64,000 nt of DNA from Chitinophagaceae bacterium (GCA_014879565.1 JACSRW010000030.1:1-64000); one strand, 5' to 3'. Numbered from the stretch's first letter, positions 42,054 through 52,883 are shown. Notes: generated from the letters alone by a model not told the origin. Numbers and translations: made by a program.

Positions 42054-45000
42054 TTACATATTCCTCCTGTACTGCCCCCCTACTTCATACAGGGCATTTG
42101 TGATCTGGCCGAGTGAACAATATTTTACGGTTTCCATCAGTTCTTCAAAGAGATTCCCATTCTCTACCGCCACTTTTTTGAGCTGGCTGAGCATGGCAGC
42201 CGCACGGGCTTCATTTCTCTGCTGGAATAACCCGAGATTTACAATCTGCTGTTCTTTTTCTTCATAGGTACTACGGATCACTTCACCGGGTATTACCGTG
42301 GGGCTGCCCTTGCTGTTCAGGAACGTGTTAACACCCACAATCGGTAAATCGCCGGTATGTTTAAGGTGTTCATAATGCAGGCTTTCTTCCTGTATCTTAT
42401 TTCGCTGATACATTCTTTCCATCGCCCCCAGTACCCCGCCTCTTTCTGTGATACGGTCAAATTCTGTCAATACCGCTTCTTCCACCAGGTTGGTCAGTTC
42501 CTCAATGATAAACGAACCCTGGATAAAGTTTTCGGTTTTTGCGGAACCCAGCTCCCGGTTGATGATCAGCTGAATGGCCATGGCCCGGCGCACACTCTCC
42601 TCCGTAGGTGTGGTGATCGCTTCATCATAAGCATTCGTGTGAAGGGAATTGCAGTTGTCATAAATCGCATACAGGGCCTGCAGGGTGGTGCGGATATCGT
42701 TGAAATCAATTTCCTGCGCGTGCAGGCTGCGGCCGGATGTCTGGATATGATACTTGAGCATCTGGCTGCGTTTATTGGCCTTGTATTTATATTTCATTGC
42801 CTTGGCCCAGATGCGTCTGGCCACCCGGCCGATCACACTGTATTCCGGATCCATCCCGTTGCTGAAGAAGAAAGACAGATTGGGAGCAAAATCATCTATC
42901 TGCATACCCCGGCTCAGGTAATACTCCACATAGGTGAATCCATTGGCGAGGGTGAAAGCAAGCTGGGTGATGGGATTTGCGCCGGCTTCCGCAATATGGT
43001 AGCCACTGATGGATACCGAATAAAAATTCCGCACTTTTTTCCGGATAAAGTACTCCTGCACATCGCCCATCAGTTTAAGGGCGAATTCGGTGGAGAATAT
43101 ACAGGTGTTCTGGGCCTGGTCTTCTTTGAGAATGTCTGCCTGCACTGTACCCCGCACCTGTTGCAGGGCAGTTTGTCTGCATTGCGCATAAATCGCGGGA
43201 GGCAACACTTCATCTCCGCTCAAACCGAGCAGTTGCAGGCCCAGTCCGTTATTGCTCTCCGGCAAACGATCCTGGTCAGCCGGATTATAATACCGGGGAC
43301 GCTGCCCGGCAGGATATTTCCTTTTTAAGGCTTCTTCCACCAGTTCCTCTTTGCCATTTTCCTTTATCCATTTTTCACATTGCTGGTCAATCGCCGCATT
43401 CATAAAAAAGGCGAGCAGCATCGGGGCCGGTCCGTTGATCGTCATAGATACCGAAGTCTTCGGATCACAGAGATCAAAACCGCTGTAGAGCTTTTTGGCA
43501 TCATCCACCGTGGCGATACTCACCCCGCTGTTGCCCACTTTCCCGAAAATATCCGGTCGGTGACCCGGGTCTTCCCCATACAAGGTTACAGAATCAAAAG
43601 CAGTGGAAAGTCTTTTGGCCGGTTGTCCTGCGCTGACATAGTGAAAACGTTTGTTGGTACGTTCCGGTCCGCCTTCCCCCGCAAACATACGGGTGGGATC
43701 TTCGCCTTCCCGTTTAAGCGGAAACACCCCTGCGGTAAAGGGAAAATGACCTGCCACGTTTTCCTGTGCCTGCCAGCGGAGCAGATCACCCCAGTCGCGG
43801 TATTTGGGAAGAACCACTTTGGGTATCCGGGTACCACTGAGACTTTGGGTAATCATGGGCTGCCGGATGGTTTTATCCCGCACCGTGTATTCGTAATAAT
43901 CTTTCTGGTATTCCTTTATTTTTTCCGGCCAGTTACGGATCAGTTTGCGGCTGACAGGGGTAAGCTGTTCCTGGAGCAGCTCGTATTCTTTCCGGAGGAC
44001 TTCGGCCAGCGGATGATCTCCCTTTGCCTGTAACAGTTCCAGCACACCCTGCAACTGGTAAAGCCGGGAGGCAATGGCCGCCTGATCGGATACAAGCTGG
44101 TCATATTGCCTGTTATTGTCTGCAATCTCCGCGAGATACCTGACCCGGGCTGATGGAATGACGGCCTGACTGACCCCGGCTGTTTCGGCAAAACCATACC
44201 TGCCGAACACAATACCGGTTTTCCCTTCAATTTTTTTCAGCAGCCATTCAAATAAGCGGTTCACCCCCTCATCATTGAACTTGCTGGCCATGGTGCCGAT
44301 TACCGGCAATTCTTCATCGCGGGCCGTCCACAGATTGTGATTCCGCTTATACTGCTTACGCACATCGGCCAGAGAATCCAGCGCCCCGGCTTTATCAAAC
44401 TTGTTAATACAAACCAGGTCTGCATAATCCAGCATATTGATTTTTTCCAGCTGGGAAGCGGCTCCGTATTCGGGCGTCATCACATAAAGACTGACATCAC
44501 AGAATGAAAGAATAGAAGCATCACTCTGGCCCACCCCGGCCGATTCAAGAATGATAAAATCATACCCTGCAGACCGGCAGATATCAATGGCCTCCTGTAC
44601 ATGAGAGCTGAGCGCGGTATTGTCATCGCGTGTGGCGAGACTGCGCATGTAAGCCCGCTGATGATTAATGGCATTCATCCGGATCCGGTCACCAAGCAGC
44701 GCGCCGCCGGTTTTTTTCTTGGAAGGATCCACGGAAATAACCGCGATCGTTTTCTCTGTAAAATTGTGGAGGAAACGTCTGACAATTTCATCTGTAACAG
44801 AAGATTTACCTGCCCCTCCTGTGCCGGTGATACCGAGTACCGGTCCGGGGCTTTTCCTGCCGGAAGAAGATGCTGGTAATACAGCGAGTTCCTGCAGAAT
44901 GGAATGGTATGATTGGTTATTCTCCGCAAGGGTAATGGCACGGGCTATTCTTCTTACATCCCTTACCTCATCAAGGGGCAGTTTGCCGTTCCACGCCGGT

Positions 45001-45434
45001 TCGGGTAAGGGAAACGCACATTGCCTGATCACCTCTTCAATCATACCTTCAAGACCCATCTGGCGGCCATCATCCGGACTATAGATACGGGTAATGCCAT
45101 AGCTGTGTAATTCATTGATTTCATCCGGCAGAATGGTACCCCCGCCCCCGCCGAATATTTTTATATGCCCGCATCCGTTCTGGTCCAGCAGATCTTTCAT
45201 GTATTTAAAAAACTCCACATGGCCTCCCTGGTAACTGGTGATCGCGATCCCATGGGCATCCTCCTCAATCGCCGTCTCCACAATTTCTTTTACAGACCGG
45301 TTATGCCCGAGATGTATGATCTCTGCTCCCTTCGCCTGCATGATCCGGCGCATAATATTGATGGCCGCATCATGTCCGTCAAAAAGACTGGCGGCGGTAA
45401 CAATCCTGACTTTGGAAACGGGTGTTTGATTCAT
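42054..45434 (-). CDS. icmF: Fused isobutyryl-CoA mutase IcmF
   Basis: The 1126-residue protein has three parts. First is an N-terminal B12-binding domain with [17 protein letters not shown] and the His ligand. Next is a MeaI-type G-protein chaperone with P-loop [17 protein letters not shown] near residue 205 and [10 protein letters not shown]. Last is the mutase domain with [16 protein letters not shown] and [20 protein letters not shown]. IcmF interconverts isobutyryl-CoA and n-butyryl-CoA and often acts on pivalyl- or isovaleryl-CoA. The chosen ATG lies 6 codons after a TTG that opens the same frame. A -7 element stands 16 bases upstream. Confidence 0.95.
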   Translation of the reverse strand: MNQTPVSKVRIVTAASLFDGHDAAINIMRRIMQAKGAEIIHLGHNRSVKEIVETAIEEDAHGIAITSYQGGHVEFFKYMKDLLDQNGCGHIKIFGGGGGTILPDEINELHSYGITRIYSPDDGRQMGLEGMIEEVIRQCAFPLPEPAWNGKLPLDEVRDVRRIARAITLAENNQSYHSILQELAVLPASSSGRKSPGPVLGITGTGGAGKSSVTDEIVRRFLHNFTEKTIAVISVDPSKKKTGGALLGDRIRMNAINHQRAYMRSLATRDDNTALSSHVQEAIDICRSAGYDFIILESAGVGQSDASILSFCDVSLYVMTPEYGAASQLEKINMLDYADLVCINKFDKAGALDSLADVRKQYKRNHNLWTARDEELPVIGTMASKFNDEGVNRLFEWLLKKIEGKTGIVFGRYGFAETAGVSQAVIPSARVRYLAEIADNNRQYDQLVSDQAAIASRLYQLQGVLELLQAKGDHPLAEVLRKEYELLQEQLTPVSRKLIRNWPEKIKEYQKDYYEYTVRDKTIRQPMITQSLSGTRIPKVVLPKYRDWGDLLRWQAQENVAGHFPFTAGVFPLKREGEDPTRMFAGEGGPERTNKRFHYVSAGQPAKRLSTAFDSVTLYGEDPGHRPDIFGKVGNSGVSIATVDDAKKLYSGFDLCDPKTSVSMTINGPAPMLLAFFMNAAIDQQCEKWIKENGKEELVEEALKRKYPAGQRPRYYNPADQDRLPESNNGLGLQLLGLSGDEVLPPAIYAQCRQTALQQVRGTVQADILKEDQAQNTCIFSTEFALKLMGDVQEYFIRKKVRNFYSVSISGYHIAEAGANPITQLAFTLANGFTYVEYYLSRGMQIDDFAPNLSFFFSNGMDPEYSVIGRVARRIWAKAMKYKYKANKRSQMLKYHIQTSGRSLHAQEIDFNDIRTTLQALYAIYDNCNSLHTNAYDEAITTPTEESVRRAMAIQLIINRELGSAKTENFIQGSFIIEELTNLVEEAVLTEFDRITERGGVLGAMERMYQRNKIQEESLHYEHLKHTGDLPIVGVNTFLNSKGSPTVIPGEVIRSTYEEKEQQIVNLGLFQQRNEARAAAMLSQLKKVAVENGNLFEELMETVKYCSLGQITNALYEVGGQYRRNM

Positions 45435-45449
45435 ACGGTATTTAAAGGG

Positions 45450-45457
45450 CAAAATTA
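45450..45457 (-). promoter_or_regulatory. -7 element TAATTTTG of icmF
   Basis: Minus-strand TAATTTTG matches TAnnTTTG exactly, 16 bases upstream of the icmF ATG. No convincing -33 TTTG is present. It is part of a compact 92-bp divergent promoter region shared with the AmgK-RapZ gene. Confidence 0.45.
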
Positions 45458-45514
45458 ACAGAAAAAACTAATGAGTGTTAGCCCGGCCATCGCCATGTTT
45501 TGCAGGCGGTTGCC

Positions 45515-45522
45515 TACATTTG
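45515..45522 (+). promoter_or_regulatory. -7 element TACATTTG of the amgK-murU operon
   Basis: TACATTTG matches TAnnTTTG exactly and ends 4 bases before the ATG at 45,527. Normal spacing would start the RNA at or next to that ATG, so the message would be leaderless or nearly so. Confidence 0.45.
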
Positions 45523-45526
45523 CCCC

Positions 45527-46993
45527 ATGCAGCAACTGGTAACAAATATTTCGGCTCTTTATACCCGCTGGAAGGGAATAGCCCCGGCTTCCGTTGACCT
45601 GCTGCCCCAGAGCGGCAGCGAACGCCGGTATTTCCGCCTGCATGGAACAGCGGACCCGGTGATCGGAACCTACGGGGCCAATATCCGGGAAAATGAAACT
45701 TTTATTTATTTCAGCCGGCATTTCCGGGAGAAAGAGCTGGCTGTGCCCCTGATTTATTCCGTCAGTGATGACCAGCAGTATTACCTGCAGGAGGACTTCG
45801 GGGATATTTCACTGCTGCATCATCTCGAGGAAAAGGGCTTTACGGATGAGGTCTATACCCTGTTCCGGAAAAGCCTGGAAGCCCTGGCCTGCTTACAGGT
45901 AAAAGGAGATGAGGGGCTTGACTACAGCCGCTGTCTGACCAATGCCGAATTCGGCAAACAAGCCATCATGGCCGATCTCCTGTACTTCAAATATTATTTT
46001 CTGGATGCTTTGCGTAAACCTTACGACAAACAGAAACTGATTGATGATTTTGAAGCCCTGAGTACCTATCTCACCCATACGGAATATAAATATTTCATGT
46101 TCCGGGACTTCCAGAGCCGGAATATTATGGTGAAGGAAGACCGTTCAGTCCACTTCATCGATTACCAGGGAGGGATGAAAGGGGCCCCGCAATATGATGT
46201 GGCCTCTATGCTCTGGCAGGCCCGGGCCAATCTGCCTGATGAATGGAAATACAATTTGCTGGAAGATTATATTGACGCTTTTGAAAACAGGGTGGAGCAA
46301 CCCGTTAACCGCCAGGTATTCCAGAGCCAGTACAACGGCTATGTACTGATCCGGCTCCTGCAGGTGCTCGGCGCCTATGGATTTCGCGGCCTGTTTGAAC
46401 GAAAAGCGCAGTTTCTGACCAGCATTCCGCTGGCCCTTCGTAATCTCCGTGATTTTTTCCGCCACCAGAGCCTGGGAATAGCGGTTCCTGAATTCCGGAA
46501 AGTGCTGGACATCTGCGTGGCCGATGAAATCATTGAGCAATTCACCCCGACACAGGCTGATGCGTCTACGCCCCTGCTGGTGAAGATCCGCAGCTTCTCC
46601 TACCGGAAATGTATACCCGAAGATAACAGTGGCAACGGAGGTGGATTTGTGTTTGACTGCCGCGGCATCAGCAATCCCGGACGGGTAGAACATATGAAGA
46701 CACAGACGGGGCGTGATAAGGAGGTAAAAGACTACCTGGAGCAGCAGTCAAAAATGCCCGAGTTTCTCAACAGTGTATTTGATCTCGTGGATATTTCGGT
46801 GGAGGAATACATCAAAAGAGGTTTTGAAAGTCTGCAGATCAGTTTCGGCTGCACCGGCGGACAACACCGCAGTGTATATGCAGCGGATGCGCTGGCCCGT
46901 CATCTCCGCAATAAATTCAAAGTCAAAATTGATCTGCTGCACGTGGAGCAGGAAGCAAAAAACTGGCAGAACCCGCTGCCTGAAAAAAAATGA
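45527..46993 (+). CDS. AmgK-like anomeric sugar kinase fused to RapZ C-terminal domain
   Basis: The 488-residue protein joins two domains. Residues 1-325 are an APH-type kinase with SGSERRYFRLHG, the catalytic loop FMFRDFQSRNIMVKE and the metal site HFIDYQGGMKGAPQYDVAS, close to AmgK, the MurNAc/GlcNAc 1-kinase. Residues 335-488 match the RapZ C-terminal domain, with FDCRGISNPGRVE, SVFDLVDISVEEYIKRGF and FGCTGGQHRSVYAADALA. In E. coli that domain binds GlcN6P and small RNAs that control GlmS. The N-terminal P-loop half of RapZ is absent. The next gene, MurU-like, overlaps by 4 bp. Confidence 0.88.
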   Translation: MQQLVTNISALYTRWKGIAPASVDLLPQSGSERRYFRLHGTADPVIGTYGANIRENETFIYFSRHFREKELAVPLIYSVSDDQQYYLQEDFGDISLLHHLEEKGFTDEVYTLFRKSLEALACLQVKGDEGLDYSRCLTNAEFGKQAIMADLLYFKYYFLDALRKPYDKQKLIDDFEALSTYLTHTEYKYFMFRDFQSRNIMVKEDRSVHFIDYQGGMKGAPQYDVASMLWQARANLPDEWKYNLLEDYIDAFENRVEQPVNRQVFQSQYNGYVLIRLLQVLGAYGFRGLFERKAQFLTSIPLALRNLRDFFRHQSLGIAVPEFRKVLDICVADEIIEQFTPTQADASTPLLVKIRSFSYRKCIPEDNSGNGGGFVFDCRGISNPGRVEHMKTQTGRDKEVKDYLEQQSKMPEFLNSVFDLVDISVEEYIKRGFESLQISFGCTGGQHRSVYAADALARHLRNKFKVKIDLLHVEQEAKNWQNPLPEKK

Positions 46994-47718
46994 TGCAAGC
47001 CATGATTTTCAGTGCCGGACTCGGCACCCGTTTTAAGCCCTGGACGGATTATCATCCCAAAGCGCTGGCCATGGTGAACGGCAAGTCCCTGCTGGAACGA
47101 AATATTGAATACCTCCAGGAATATGGTATCCGGGATATTATTGTCAACGTACATCATTTTGCCGGTCAGATAGAAGACGCCATCCGCGACAACAAGGGAT
47201 GGGGCAGCCGGGTACAGGTGAGTGATGAAAGGGACCAGGTACTGGAAACCGGGGGCGGCCTGCAGAAAGCAGAAAAGTTGTTTCAGCCCGGCCGGCCTTT
47301 TATCACCTGCAATGCCGATATCCTTACGGACCTGAATATTCATCAGCTGCTGGCTTTTCACCAGCAGCAACAGGCTTTGATTTCATTCGGTGTTACGAAC
47401 CGGTCATCTTCCCGTTCCCTCTTACTGGATGAAAGCGGCCGTCTCTGCGGCTGGCGGAATAACCAGACCGGGGAGGAAAAGATAGCCATCCCCAAAAAAC
47501 AACTGCAGGCAAAAGCCTACAGTTGTGTGGTTATTTTTGATTATGCCGTTTTCCGGCTGATGGAGGAAGCCGGTTTTTCCGGTAAGTTCTCCCTCATTGA
47601 TGTCTATCTCCGGCTGGCCCCGGATCACCGGATCATGGGCTATGATCACAGCGGCGACCGGCTGGTGGATGTGGGCAAACCGGACAGCGTGGCCAAAGCG
47701 GAAAAGGTTTTTCCCTGA
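46990..47718 (+). CDS. MurU-like sugar-1-phosphate nucleotidyltransferase
   Basis: The 242-residue protein starts MMQAMIFSAGLGTRFKPWTD with the nucleotidyltransferase signature. LAMVNGKSLLERNIEYLQEY, LETGGGLQKAEKLF and FITCNADILTDLN follow. GKFSLIDVYLRLA and VDVGKPDSVAKAE are near the end. The pattern and pairing with an AmgK-like kinase point to MurU, which makes UDP-MurNAc (or UDP-GlcNAc) from the 1-phosphate and UTP. The two start codons ATGATG overlap the upstream stop TGA, so translation is coupled. Confidence 0.85.
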   Translation: MMQAMIFSAGLGTRFKPWTDYHPKALAMVNGKSLLERNIEYLQEYGIRDIIVNVHHFAGQIEDAIRDNKGWGSRVQVSDERDQVLETGGGLQKAEKLFQPGRPFITCNADILTDLNIHQLLAFHQQQQALISFGVTNRSSSRSLLLDESGRLCGWRNNQTGEEKIAIPKKQLQAKAYSCVVIFDYAVFRLMEEAGFSGKFSLIDVYLRLAPDHRIMGYDHSGDRLVDVGKPDSVAKAEKVFP

Positions 47719-47730
47719 GGACTGGTCTTT

Positions 47731-50700
47731 TTACCATACATGCACTTTGCCATCAATCAGTTTTTTGCCACTGGCATCTCCCACAATCACATAATAAATA
47801 CCGCGACTGGCCTGTACCAGGTTTACCGGGATTAATGTATACGGACCGCTGATACTGAAGTTACGGGAGAATACCGCCGCTCCTTTACCATCCACCACCC
47901 GTACCCAGCGGCTGCCCGCTGCACCCTCCGCATTATAATAGGAAACGGTAAAGTTTCCGTCGTTCGGACTGGGAAAAATAAACAGTTTCTCACTCACATT
48001 GGCGGTGATACTCACCACAGGTGACAAGGCGGAACAGAACAATCCTGATGGCCAGGTTTCCCGGATCGCCACCTGGTAGTCGCCCAGGTTATTCACCGTT
48101 GCCGTATAACTGTTACCTGTAACCGAAAGAGGATTACTATCTAAAGTCCAGCTGGTAGTCACGGTACCCCCTGTGGACGCAGAAGGCGAAGCAGTCAGCG
48201 TAGTATGCTGTCCCGGCAGAAGACTGGTCAGCGGGGAAGCGCTGAGCCCGATCGTGGGCACCACCCGTACAGTAAGCAGGGCCGCTCCGGAAGCCACAGG
48301 AGTATTGCAGGTAGTATTGGACAGCAGACAGCGGTAGCGGTTATTAGACAGTAAAGCCTGCACGGCTGTTACTGTATAGGACGAAGAAGTTGCACCGGCT
48401 ATAGCAGACCAGTTGTTCCCTCCATCCGTACTCACCTGCCATTGGTAATTGATGGCAGGTACACTGCTGCCGCTCACGGTAAACGTGGCATTCACACCGG
48501 CACAGATCTCCACATTCGCCGGAGAAGAAGTAATCACCACCGGCGCGTGCACGGTAAGCTGGGCGGCTGAGGATATAGCAGCCGGGGCACAGGTGCCGGT
48601 TACTGCACAGCGGTACTGGTAGCTGTTCATAGCTGTCGTGGCTCCGCTGACCGTAAGAGTGGCTGTATTTGTTCCGCTGTAAACACCTCCATCGCTGATA
48701 TTCGCATAACCAGTACCGTTATCAACCTGCCATTGATAACTGATGCCCGTACCTGAAGCCGACACACTGAATGTGGTGCCTGAACCGGCACAAATTGTCT
48801 GCGCAGCGGGCTGGCTGCTGATAAACGGCAGCGCATGAACTGTCAGGTTGGCCCCGTTACTGGATACAGGAGTTGTACAGGTGGTATTGGAAACCAGGCA
48901 ACGATACTGGTACCCGTTCATACCGGTACCGGCTCCGCTGACTGTTAACGTAGCTGTAGCAGCGCCGCTGTAAATCCCTCCGTTGCTGATATTCGCATAA
49001 CCGGCACCGTTATTCACCTGCCACTGATACAGGAGTCCGCTGCCGCTGGCGGTAACAGAAAAGGCGGTATTGCCTCCGTCACAGATCACCTGGCTGAGGG
49101 GCTGGGCAGTGATAGCCGCCGGGCTGACCACGGTAAGGGTGGCGCAGGCGGTGGTAATAGTGCTGGGGCCGCAGGTACTGGTCACTTTGCAACGATAAGC
49201 CCTGTTATTCATTGCGGTGCTGACCGCAGTAATATTCAGACAGGCACTGGTGGCACCGGCTACATCGGTCCAGGGCCCCGCACAACCGGCTGCACTCATT
49301 TCCCACTGATAGGTCAGCCCCGCGCCACTGGCGGTAACGCAGAAAGAAGCCGGCGAACCCTCACAAACAGTAAGGGAGGAAGGTTGTGACGAAATCAGGG
49401 CCGATGCGCTGACGGCCAGTATAGCCGCATTGGAATTAGTCGTGCCGCAATTATTGGTCACCACACAGCGGTATTGATTATTATTCAATGAAGCGGTAAC
49501 GCCGGTAATACTGAAACTGGCCGTGGTTTGTCCGCTGATATTACTCCAGTTTGTCCCCCCGTTTGTACTGATCTGCCACTGATAGCTGCCGGATGAAACC
49601 ACGCTGAAGTTCACATTCTGTCCCTCGCATACTGTCTGACTCTGGGGCTGGGTGCTGATAACCGGTGCTCCGCCCGGGTTTATGGTAAACGTTACAGCGG
49701 CAGTTTGATTGGATGCCCCGGTGGCAGTACCCTGAATGGTGATGGTATAGGTTCCCGGTGCAAGGGTATTTGTATTGGACAGGGTCAGCACAGAACTGTT
49801 ACCCGGTACCACGGGATTGGTACCAAAACTGATACTGGTTCCAAAAGGCACCCCTGCAATAGCAGAGAGGGTGACCGGATTGGTAAAGCCTCCGTTGGAA
49901 ACAACAGGCAGGGTTACCTGCATGGAAGCCGGTGCAGGACAGGTAGCCGTTGCGGGGGTGGTACTGCCAAAGCTAAACCCGCTCTGTGGCGGAATAGTCG
50001 CAGTAAACAAACCACGTCCGTGGGTAGCAGCCGCTATGGTGCGGTCGGATGGGCGGTATTTGATCATATCGGTGCGCACATTGGGGAAAGTGCCGTTGGC
50101 ATTCCAAATGGTGGATGCCCCATTAAGCTGATCGGTCTCCCATACGCCGGTTTCAGTGGCGATATAGGCTTTGACATTATCCTCCGGATGAAAGACAGCC
50201 CAGCGTACCGGCATATTGGGCAGGTTGCCGTCAACCGCCGTCCAGTTTGTACCCCCATTGGTACTTAACCAGACATTGTTCACATTATAACTGGAATAGC
50301 AGGCAATCAGGTTGTCATCTGAAAGACCTGTAATAATACAGTTGAGGTAACCGGATGCACCGGCCGGTGTGATCACCGTTTCAGTCGGCGTGGCGCTGTT
50401 GGCATTATCCAGTCTGACCAGCACCCCGGCGCTGGTACCTAGCCAGACACGGTTGGCTGTGTAAGGGGATACTGAAACAGCTGACACGGTGCCACCATTC
50501 AGTCCGGCCACACGGATCATTTCCGCAGTGGAAGGCCAGCCCGGGCTGGACCGGTAATAGGAACCGGAGGCCAGGGATTGCGGGTTGGACCAGCGGAAAA
50601 CACTATCCGCTCTACCGGCTGCATAAATGATATTAGCCGTATTGTCGTAATCCCAGGGATTGATGAACCGTCCGAAATCCTGTGCGGAGGAAGAAGTTCC

Positions 50701-52338
50701 CATAATGAAATTCACTGAACTCCAGGAAGTACCTCCGTTTGTACTCCGGCGGTACCGGTTATATACATAAGAACCAAACTGGAAGGCGGGTTCATTCTGG
50801 TCAATGGCCGTGTAAGCCCCGTCGCCTCCGGTAACTTCCACCGAAGCGCCCATTCCTGCATTGGTCAGCAGGTGGGTACCATTATCCTGCGCCCCGCAAA
50901 GAAAATGGTTGGTGGCTGTAGGGTGAACGGCTACGGAATAAAACTGTTTGATCCGGAGGCCCACGTTCCGGTCGCGGATGGTCGTGCCTCCATCTGCAGA
51001 ATAATGAATTCCCCCGTCGCAGGCGAAGACTAATTTATTACCCCCGTCCCACCATTGAATATCGTGCTGGTCGGCATGTACATATTGTCCGGTGGTGCCC
51101 ACCCAGGCAGAAATACGGGTCCAGGTTGTGCCTCCGTCAATGGTTTTCGCGCAATCTATAGCTCCTACAATACATTCATTGGGATTAGCCGGATTGATTC
51201 TTACTGAGAGATCATACCAGCCCTGCCCGTTGGCAAAGGGTGTACCGGAAACAGTATTGGGAGTATTCCCGGCAGTTTGTGCCCAGTTGGCGCCACCATC
51301 AATGGATTTAAACACATTGGGTGCCTGATCAGAATTATTCGCCGGTAACGCGTAAAGCACATTTCCATTTACAGCAATTTCGGCCCGGTTGGTATAAGAG
51401 GGAAATGCGGTAACCGGAGCAGTCCAGCCGGCACTTGTCACGGCGGCCGGGTTATCGGTATACCGGTATGCCTGGGTGCTGTTGATACCGGAGACCACAT
51501 GCAAGCGGGCGGGTCCTGCTGTGGAGCTGATCTCCAGGTCGCAGATATTTGTATTCAGTCCGGAGGGAGTAATGGTAGTCCAGCTGGCGCCCCCGTCCAT
51601 GGAACGGAGCAGCCCGTTACCCCGGGTGGCGAGATAAACATTGCCTTCGTAATCGCAGAGAATTCGGGTGCCGTACAAATAGTTACTGGTGCTGTTCAGA
51701 AAACTCCAGGTAGCCCCGCCATCCACACTTTTAAATACGCCCACGCCTCTTACAGCATCTGCATTGAAATATGATTCGCCTGTACAGAAGTACATGATGT
51801 TTTGGAAACCCGGCCGCGGATCCTGGCAGATAGCGGCAATGGCAAGATTGCTGAGATAATCCGTAACCGGTGTCCATATTGCCGGAGTGGCCGTGATGTC
51901 GCTGGTTTTCCAGAGACCGCCATCCACCCCGCCGGCCCAAACCGTTTTACGGGTGGGATCCAGCGAATCCACCATAACCGCCCTGACCCTGCCGGAGGTC
52001 ACCCCGCCATTGGCGCGGGTATTTCCATTGGAAGGCCCGGTAAAGTCGGTATCGGGACCTCTTTCCACCCAGCTCAGCGCCTGCACCCTGCCGGAATTAC
52101 GGGCAAACTCACGGGCCGTTTCAGTAGCGAGGATCGCCTGGCGGAGCGCCGGCCAGGGCACTTTGCCGGTTGCCGGATCCTTGGTACGCTCTATTTCAAA
52201 CTGAGCGGCCTGCTCCGGACCGTCGTACATATCTTTCTTTTCTTCGGGATTTGTCCGGGTGGTACAGCCTGTAATGAACAAAATGGCAGCAAGGGCCAGT
52301 CCGGCAAAGCCGGCGGGCTTAATAATGGGGGACTTCAT
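47731..52338 (-). CDS. Large Asp-box propeller/Ig-like protein with T9SS type A sorting domain
   Basis: The 1535-residue protein has an N-terminal lipobox-like signal (LAAILFITGCTTRTN). A beta-propeller of seven or more Asp-box repeats follows (KSVDGGATWSF, RSMDGGASWTT, KTIDGGTTWTR, LSTNGGTNWTA). Next come five Ig-like repeats of about 90 residues, each with paired Cys (SQTVCEGQNVNFSV, QYRCVVTNNCG). It ends in a T9SS type A domain (LFIFPSPNDGNFTVSYYNAE, ending GKVHVW). It should be displayed on or released from the surface, perhaps as an adhesin or glycan binder; catalytic residues are not evident. A Cys lipobox together with a T9SS signal is unusual. Confidence 0.88.
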   Translation of the reverse strand: MKSPIIKPAGFAGLALAAILFITGCTTRTNPEEKKDMYDGPEQAAQFEIERTKDPATGKVPWPALRQAILATETAREFARNSGRVQALSWVERGPDTDFTGPSNGNTRANGGVTSGRVRAVMVDSLDPTRKTVWAGGVDGGLWKTSDITATPAIWTPVTDYLSNLAIAAICQDPRPGFQNIMYFCTGESYFNADAVRGVGVFKSVDGGATWSFLNSTSNYLYGTRILCDYEGNVYLATRGNGLLRSMDGGASWTTITPSGLNTNICDLEISSTAGPARLHVVSGINSTQAYRYTDNPAAVTSAGWTAPVTAFPSYTNRAEIAVNGNVLYALPANNSDQAPNVFKSIDGGANWAQTAGNTPNTVSGTPFANGQGWYDLSVRINPANPNECIVGAIDCAKTIDGGTTWTRISAWVGTTGQYVHADQHDIQWWDGGNKLVFACDGGIHYSADGGTTIRDRNVGLRIKQFYSVAVHPTATNHFLCGAQDNGTHLLTNAGMGASVEVTGGDGAYTAIDQNEPAFQFGSYVYNRYRRSTNGGTSWSSVNFIMGTSSSAQDFGRFINPWDYDNTANIIYAAGRADSVFRWSNPQSLASGSYYRSSPGWPSTAEMIRVAGLNGGTVSAVSVSPYTANRVWLGTSAGVLVRLDNANSATPTETVITPAGASGYLNCIITGLSDDNLIACYSSYNVNNVWLSTNGGTNWTAVDGNLPNMPVRWAVFHPEDNVKAYIATETGVWETDQLNGASTIWNANGTFPNVRTDMIKYRPSDRTIAAATHGRGLFTATIPPQSGFSFGSTTPATATCPAPASMQVTLPVVSNGGFTNPVTLSAIAGVPFGTSISFGTNPVVPGNSSVLTLSNTNTLAPGTYTITIQGTATGASNQTAAVTFTINPGGAPVISTQPQSQTVCEGQNVNFSVVSSGSYQWQISTNGGTNWSNISGQTTASFSITGVTASLNNNQYRCVVTNNCGTTNSNAAILAVSASALISSQPSSLTVCEGSPASFCVTASGAGLTYQWEMSAAGCAGPWTDVAGATSACLNITAVSTAMNNRAYRCKVTSTCGPSTITTACATLTVVSPAAITAQPLSQVICDGGNTAFSVTASGSGLLYQWQVNNGAGYANISNGGIYSGAATATLTVSGAGTGMNGYQYRCLVSNTTCTTPVSSNGANLTVHALPFISSQPAAQTICAGSGTTFSVSASGTGISYQWQVDNGTGYANISDGGVYSGTNTATLTVSGATTAMNSYQYRCAVTGTCAPAAISSAAQLTVHAPVVITSSPANVEICAGVNATFTVSGSSVPAINYQWQVSTDGGNNWSAIAGATSSSYTVTAVQALLSNNRYRCLLSNTTCNTPVASGAALLTVRVVPTIGLSASPLTSLLPGQHTTLTASPSASTGGTVTTSWTLDSNPLSVTGNSYTATVNNLGDYQVAIRETWPSGLFCSALSPVVSITANVSEKLFIFPSPNDGNFTVSYYNAEGAAGSRWVRVVDGKGAAVFSRNFSISGPYTLIPVNLVQASRGIYYVIVGDASGKKLIDGKVHVW

Positions 52339-52435
52339 GCGATGGATTGCTTTATCGGGTTTTTTTTAACAGCACAAATTAGGAAAAGCCTGCTGATCTG
52401 CTCAGGAAGAAATACGAAGGATTTTCCGGAATGAT

Positions 52436-52819
52436 TTAATTCTTAATTGCGATCATGCTGATCTCCACATTTACAAATTTGGGCAGGGCAGAAACCTGGA
52501 CTGTTTCACGTGCGGGAAAATCGGCGGAAAAATATTTTCCATAGATCCCGTTTACCAGGGCAAACTGGTGCATATCTGTAAGAAAAATGGTCGTTTTCAC
52601 CACATGGCTGAAATCCATACCGGCATTGGCCAGGATGGCACCAAGGTTTTTCATCACCTGTTCTGTTTCCTCTTCCAGGCTGGCGTTCTTCATTTCACCG
52701 GTGGCGGGATCAATACAGATCTGGCCGGAAATAAAAAGGGTATTATTGGCAAGTACGGCCTGATTGTAGGGGCCAATGGGTGCCGGAGCCAGCGGAGTAT
52801 TGAAGATCGTTTTAGCCAT
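52436..52819 (-). CDS. ridA: RidA family enamine/imine deaminase
   Basis: The 127-residue protein begins MAKTIFNTPLAPAPIGPYNQ. LFISGQICIDPATGEM, VMKNLGAILANAGMDFSHVV and the RidA end ARETVQVSALPKFVNVEISM with the conserved Arg and Glu follow. It hydrolyses reactive 2-aminoacrylate and related imines. Codons upstream of the chosen ATG do not resemble RidA and would run into the divergent gene. Confidence 0.95.
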   Translation of the reverse strand: MAKTIFNTPLAPAPIGPYNQAVLANNTLFISGQICIDPATGEMKNASLEEETEQVMKNLGAILANAGMDFSHVVKTTIFLTDMHQFALVNGIYGKYFSADFPARETVQVSALPKFVNVEISMIAIKN

Positions 52820-52883
52820 AACCGTTTTTAAAAAGATTGCCACGAATTTAGCCCGATCCGTTTTCTTTGCAAAAAAAACCGTT

